Assembly (NCBI RefSeq): GCF_028476545.1
Contig: NW_026731648.1
Span: 147,001-211,000, forward strand
Reading direction: 5' to 3'
DNA length: 64,000 bases
From: Physella acuta
Lineage: Eukaryota > Mollusca > Gastropoda > Physidae
Shown: piece after piece, positions 51,303 to 64,000 of the stretch
Position numbering within the stretch: position 1 is the first letter of the stretch
Layout: the number at the start of each line of letters is the position of its first letter
The notes under the pieces: model-generated
Told to the model about the DNA's origin: nothing
The model's database searches: none
What the model saw: only the letters and a program-made list of their open reading frames with translations
Translations under genes and position numbers: made by a program

Positions 51303-51504
51303 AGGGGACCATGGAGCTTCAGCACGGCAGCATGCATGAGACACGCCTTCTACGTACTGTTCATCTGCCAGATTGCATTTTGTCACACCATTTAAACTGA
51401 TCAGAATGACTTTCATGTCACATCATGTGCTACGTTTCACATGTGTCAGTCAATCATTGTAACATTATATTCCTTTTTGCATTTTCTTGTCAAAATGTAT
51501 GTGC
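51303..51504. other. Probable Trk 3' UTR
   Basis: Unique sequence after the Trk stop. No AATAAA is present before the MITE at 51505, so the transcript may continue into or past the repeats; candidate signals lie at about 52428 and 53183. Confidence 0.4.
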
Positions 51505-51706
51505 ACAGAGTTTCTTCCAGGCATCTCTTTGGTAAATTTTTTTACCGCCCCCCCCCCCCGAACGAAATGAAATTTATATAATTTATATAGAAAATATATA
51601 CTTTTAACAGTGTCCGCCCCCCCCCCCGAAGAAAGTCTACCGCCCCCCCCCCCCCCCCGAAAATTTCAAGTGCCCCCTCGGAGAAAAAAGTCTGGAAGAA
51701 ACACTG
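51505..51706. mobile_element. hAT-type MITE (family G1), perfect 8-bp duplication
   Basis: Ends CAGAGTTTCTTCCAGGC and GTCTGGAAGAAACACTG, flanked by tatgtgca on both sides. It shares 'AATTTATATAGAAAATATAT' with the copy at 52483. Confidence 0.93.
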
Positions 51707-51733
51707 TATGTGCATTTAAATATACACACACAT

Positions 51734-52058
51734 CAGAGGCGTAGCGAGGATGGGGGGGGGGGGGCGGAGGGGCGGACCGCACCGGGTGACACCATTTAGG
51801 GGGGTGACACCAAGGCAAAAAAAAAATAGTGAAATATATGGAGAAAGATTTTTGAGGGGGGTGAAAATCGAAAGTTTGAAGGGGGGTGCAAATCGAAAGT
51901 TTGAGGGGGGGGGGGGGTGCAAATCAAAAGTTTGAGGGGGGGAGGGTGCAAATCGAAAGTTTGAGGGGGGAGGGGTGCAAATCGAAAATTGAAAGTTTGT
52001 CCCCAGGAAAAGTCGCTACGCCTCTGACCGGGTGACACCAGACCTCGCTACGCCACTG
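51734..52058. mobile_element. hAT-type MITE (G2/G3 composite), perfect 8-bp duplication
   Basis: The outer ends are CAGAGGCGTAGCGAGG and CCTCGCTACGCCACTG, with acacacat on both sides. The first and last parts carry the G3 motif 'CCGGGTGACACCA'. The middle has G2 repeats ('GGGGTGCAAATCGAAAGTTT') and its own right end GTCGCTACGCCTCTG at about 52012-52026. It therefore looks like a G2 element nested in, or fused to, a G3 element. Confidence 0.85.
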
Positions 52059-52167
<109 letters not shown>

Positions 52168-52482
52168 TACACAGTAGCATTATACATATGGCCTTATATT
52201 TTCATTTACATCATTTATATGTATACATTTAGGCCATTAGCCCAAATATAGAGAAAGCCAGTATGTATATAGAAATATGTTTATTAATATGTAGCCTGTA
52301 TATATTCGCTTGTAAAAAAACATTTCTGAATTTCAGGGAGTCAAATCAAACGTAAATCAAATGTGGGATATCTGGAAACCTTTTAATGTATATATTATTA
52401 CATGTTAATTCTAATGTATGTTTATAAAAAATAAAACACATACACTTTTTATTGAAAGATTTTGAAAGGAGTAGGTTGATAA

Positions 52483-52678
52483 CAGAGTTTCTTTCAGGCA
52501 CCTCTTCAATTCTACCCCCCCCCCCCCCAAACGAAATGAAATTTATATAATTTATATAGAAAATATATACTTTTAACAGTGTCCGCCCCCCCCCCCCAAA
52601 AAAAAGTCTACCGCCCTTCCCCCCCGAAAATTTCAAGTGCCCCCCCCCCCCGGAGAAAAAAGTCTGGAAGAAACACTG
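52483..52678. mobile_element. hAT-type MITE (family G1), perfect 8-bp duplication
   Basis: Ends CAGAGTTTCTTTCAGGC and GTCTGGAAGAAACACTG, flanked by gttgataa on both sides. Near-identical in the middle to the copy at 51505, so the two are close relatives. Confidence 0.93.
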
Positions 52679-52800
52679 GTTGATAAAATATATTTTCTGC
52701 TTAACGAAGCAATTGATAAATTAATTAGTTCTGCCAAGGTTTTAAAAAAAATTCTGCAATGAACACTCATAGTAGATAGGAACATCTCAATTGAATGATG

Positions 52801-53148
52801 AGGGGTCGGCGTGGTCGAGTCGCTAAAGCTCATGGTTGCTAAACCGAAAAGGCACGAGTTCGAACCCTCGGGCAGATGAGGCTCGTTAGCTGGGGACAGC
52901 CACTCTTCTAGGAGAAACAACTCCAAAATCGAATAACGGCTGCCTTGTAGTTTGTTCTTGGTTGGACAAAGGCTATGGAAGCAAAGCCAAAAAGAAAAGC
53001 AGGCTGAAATCGGAGTCAATGGCCTCAATGGCGCAAAACCAGTTGACACGTAATCCTTAATTGTGATGGAAGCATAAATGTGATGGTTGATAAATTCGAA
53101 ATAAAGACTCGATCCCTCCCAACACTAAAAATTAAGCACGAAGAAGAG
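52801..53148 (+). repeat. SINE family A copy, full length
   Basis: Head 'GGCGTGGTCGAGTCGCTAAAG', 'CGAGTTCGAACCCTCGGGC', body as in other copies, degenerate second unit from about 53060, tail 'AAGCACGAAGAAGA'. Possible flanking repeat ttgaatgat / ttgagtgat. Confidence 0.85.
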
Positions 53149-53469
53149 TTGAGTGATAATTTGGTATTGGAGCAACTACAATAAAAAATTCTCCCAGCCT
53201 ACCTTGTTCCTCAGTTGATGTATTTGTTTGCATGTTTGAGATAGGCCGGACGTAATGGTAATAAGTAATGGTTACTGGTGATGATACGTCTATACTGTCC
53301 TAAGCGGGCCAACACTACTTGCTCTTTTTTCATGCTTCTCTCTATAAAATAATAAAATTAAAATATTTCATTAGCTTCACGTCTGTTGGTTTTTTTTTTT
53401 TATGAATGTGTTGTCAGACAATTAACTTAGGTCAATATAATTTTCCCAATATAACTTATACTCAGCAAT

Positions 53470-53675
53470 AAAAGTAAAGTTCCCTTCCGAACCTGAAGGT
53501 CTATGGGACAAGTGAGTTCGCATGTTTCTGTGACCTTGGCATATGTAGGGATAGTGTGATTGGGTACCCAGAGATAGGTCAACTCAGGGACATTTTACTG
53601 ACAAGAACCTGGATTTGAACATGCAACTTTCAGGAAAGCAGTCTAAAGCCCTACCTCTAGGCCATGCCATCCTAT
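53470..53675 (-). repeat. SINE family B copy, diverged
   Basis: Reverse copy with 'AAAGTTCCCTTCCGAACCTG', 'GACCTTGGCATATGTAGGG', 'AACTCAGGGACATTTTACTG' and 'CTACCTCTAGGCCATGCCATCC'. Confidence 0.75.
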
Positions 53676-54071
53676 ACTCTAAAACAATTTTCCGCAATAG
53701 AACTTGCACTCAGCAATAGTAGCCTTTAAATTAAGATTTGAATTTCCATATTTAACTGATACTTAACAGACATGTTCTTTGAGGTGTAAAATTCATCTGT
53801 TTTTTTTCACATGATGTATGTAGTGATTATGTGGTCATCTCTAGAGCTGGATGATCTCTAGGCTTCCATGTTGCCTAAACAATTCAATCATTGGATTAAC
53901 CTTAAAGTTTCTTCATTTGTAATTAAACTGTGAATAATGCATATATGAATCAAAGGTTAACCTGAATTAGAGCATAAACTATTGTGAGATGTGTATTAAC
54001 AAACAAAACCAACGTGCTTGCCACAGAAATTGTAAAGTAAACAATCTAAAGGTTCTTTTAAAAAATAAATT

Positions 54072-54077
54072 TTATTT
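54072..54077 (-). terminator. Candidate polyadenylation signal of HSD17B4
   Basis: TTTATT on the plus strand is AATAAA on the coding strand, about 850 bases after the stop, at the end of a long AT-rich stretch without other features. Other near-matches exist, so the site is only a candidate. Confidence 0.35.
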
Positions 54078-54927
54078 TACAGTTCAATATATATAAAACA
54101 AACAATAAAAAGGTAAACAGCTAACTCAGAGGGGACTAAGTTTAACAACAGCCACACCTGGCTGAGACAACACAGAGAGTCATAACTTATCTTTTAATTG
54201 AACAGAAAAAAATTGTCAGAAAATTATAAGGAAATTTAAATAGATTATTTTTTACATATGTAAAAAAAAATTGTAAAAATTATAGCTAGTGAATCAGTGT
54301 TGACAAATCAAACACATTTGTAACACATTAACTTTCTCAAACATTTTGTATAATAAGTAGTCAATAAATTATTTAACACTTGAAAGAAACATTTTAATAA
54401 AAATTAAAAGACTAAAAAAAATCTGAGTAGTTAAAGAAAACTAAAAACATGGAAAAACTTCATTCAGAAAACAATCTTAATTTTTGATATTATAAAAAAT
54501 GATTTCTTAGTCTATAAATACATTAAAAAAGTTAAATAATTCTAAATCTCTTTGTTTAGGTAATACTGCAATACTTAGTGGTGACAACTTTTAACACTTT
54601 CAATGTTTTGGTTGTGGTTGATACTGAAGAATTATATACATGAAATATTTAGCATGTAATCTAACCTTATATTAATGGATTATATTCATTATGATAAACA
54701 TACATTGAATAAGCTGAGTTGTAAGTATATTATGTTAAAACAAGTCAGTTCATGTATTTTAAAACATCTTAAAATTGATACTGAAATCTATTTAGTTAAA
54801 AATGGTAAATGAATGTAATTATCACAAAAATAGTAGAACCTCCTCTTATCAAGTTATACAGAGCACATTAAAAGCTTAAATTTTTACTGACTTATTTAAT
54901 AATATTAAACTAAAAAACTATTCATGC

Positions 54928-63882
<8,955 letters not shown>

Positions 63883-63899
63883 CTGTAAGAAATCACCAG

Positions 63900-64000
63900 G
63901 GATAATGGCTTTAACTGACTAAGTGAGTATTGTCTTTAACTGACAAAATAAGTGTTGGCTTTAACTGACAAAATAAGTGTTGGCTTTAACTGACAAAGTG
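63900..64000. repeat. 31-bp tandem repeat running out of the window
   Basis: Three to four units of 'TGGCTTTAACTGACAAAATA' plus AGTGT, starting about 15 bases beyond the acceptor of the first visible HSD17B4 exon. The array continues past the window end. Confidence 0.85.

Overview
The window looks like a gene-poor, repeat-rich stretch of a gastropod mollusc nuclear genome, probably a heterobranch. That placement is inferred from intron-rich genes with GT-AG junctions, a neurotrophin-receptor-like (Trk) kinase of invertebrate type, a secreted peritrophin-type chitin-binding protein, two tRNA-derived SINE families, many hAT-type DNA elements and long (TA)n tracts. No species call can be made from the sequence alone.

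Five protein-coding genes can be built exon by exon with matching intron phases. (1) The last three exons of an FKBP-type prolyl isomerase (+, 147-1224). (2) A secreted chitin-binding protein with about five CBM14 domains (-, 3319-6900, four exons). (3) A six-exon gene for a basic 277-residue protein I cannot name (-, 12007-24222). One of its introns holds a non-autonomous LTR retroelement, and others hold minisatellites and a degraded hAT transposon. (4) A complete 13-exon Trk receptor tyrosine kinase (+, 35289-51302) with leucine-rich repeats, one Ig domain, a transmembrane helix, a juxtamembrane NPNY site, a kinase domain and a YLEI tail. (5) Twenty exons of the peroxisomal multifunctional enzyme HSD17B4 (-, 54928-63882). 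These cover the dehydrogenase, hydratase-2 and SCP2 parts and end in the peroxisomal signal SKI; only the N-terminus lies outside the window.

The rest is repeats: a SINE family with two tRNA-like units, a second tRNA-derived SINE family, hAT elements and MITEs (many with perfect 8-bp target duplications and long G/C homopolymers), (TA)n tracts up to about 700 bp, and more than 20 minisatellites. Intervals 25262-34540 and 7000-12000 hold no gene that I can support.

The most unusual observation is that minisatellites repeatedly sit across exon-intron boundaries. In three of the genes, tandem arrays copy the last or first 10-45 bases of an exon together with its splice site. This gives rows of decoy donors (17100-17990, 20410-21175, 63110-63260, 57770-57825) or decoy acceptors (46230-47262, 56753-56990, 58700-59400, possibly 62497-62570). 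The genes are otherwise unrelated, so this looks like a property of the genome or its repair rather than of one locus.
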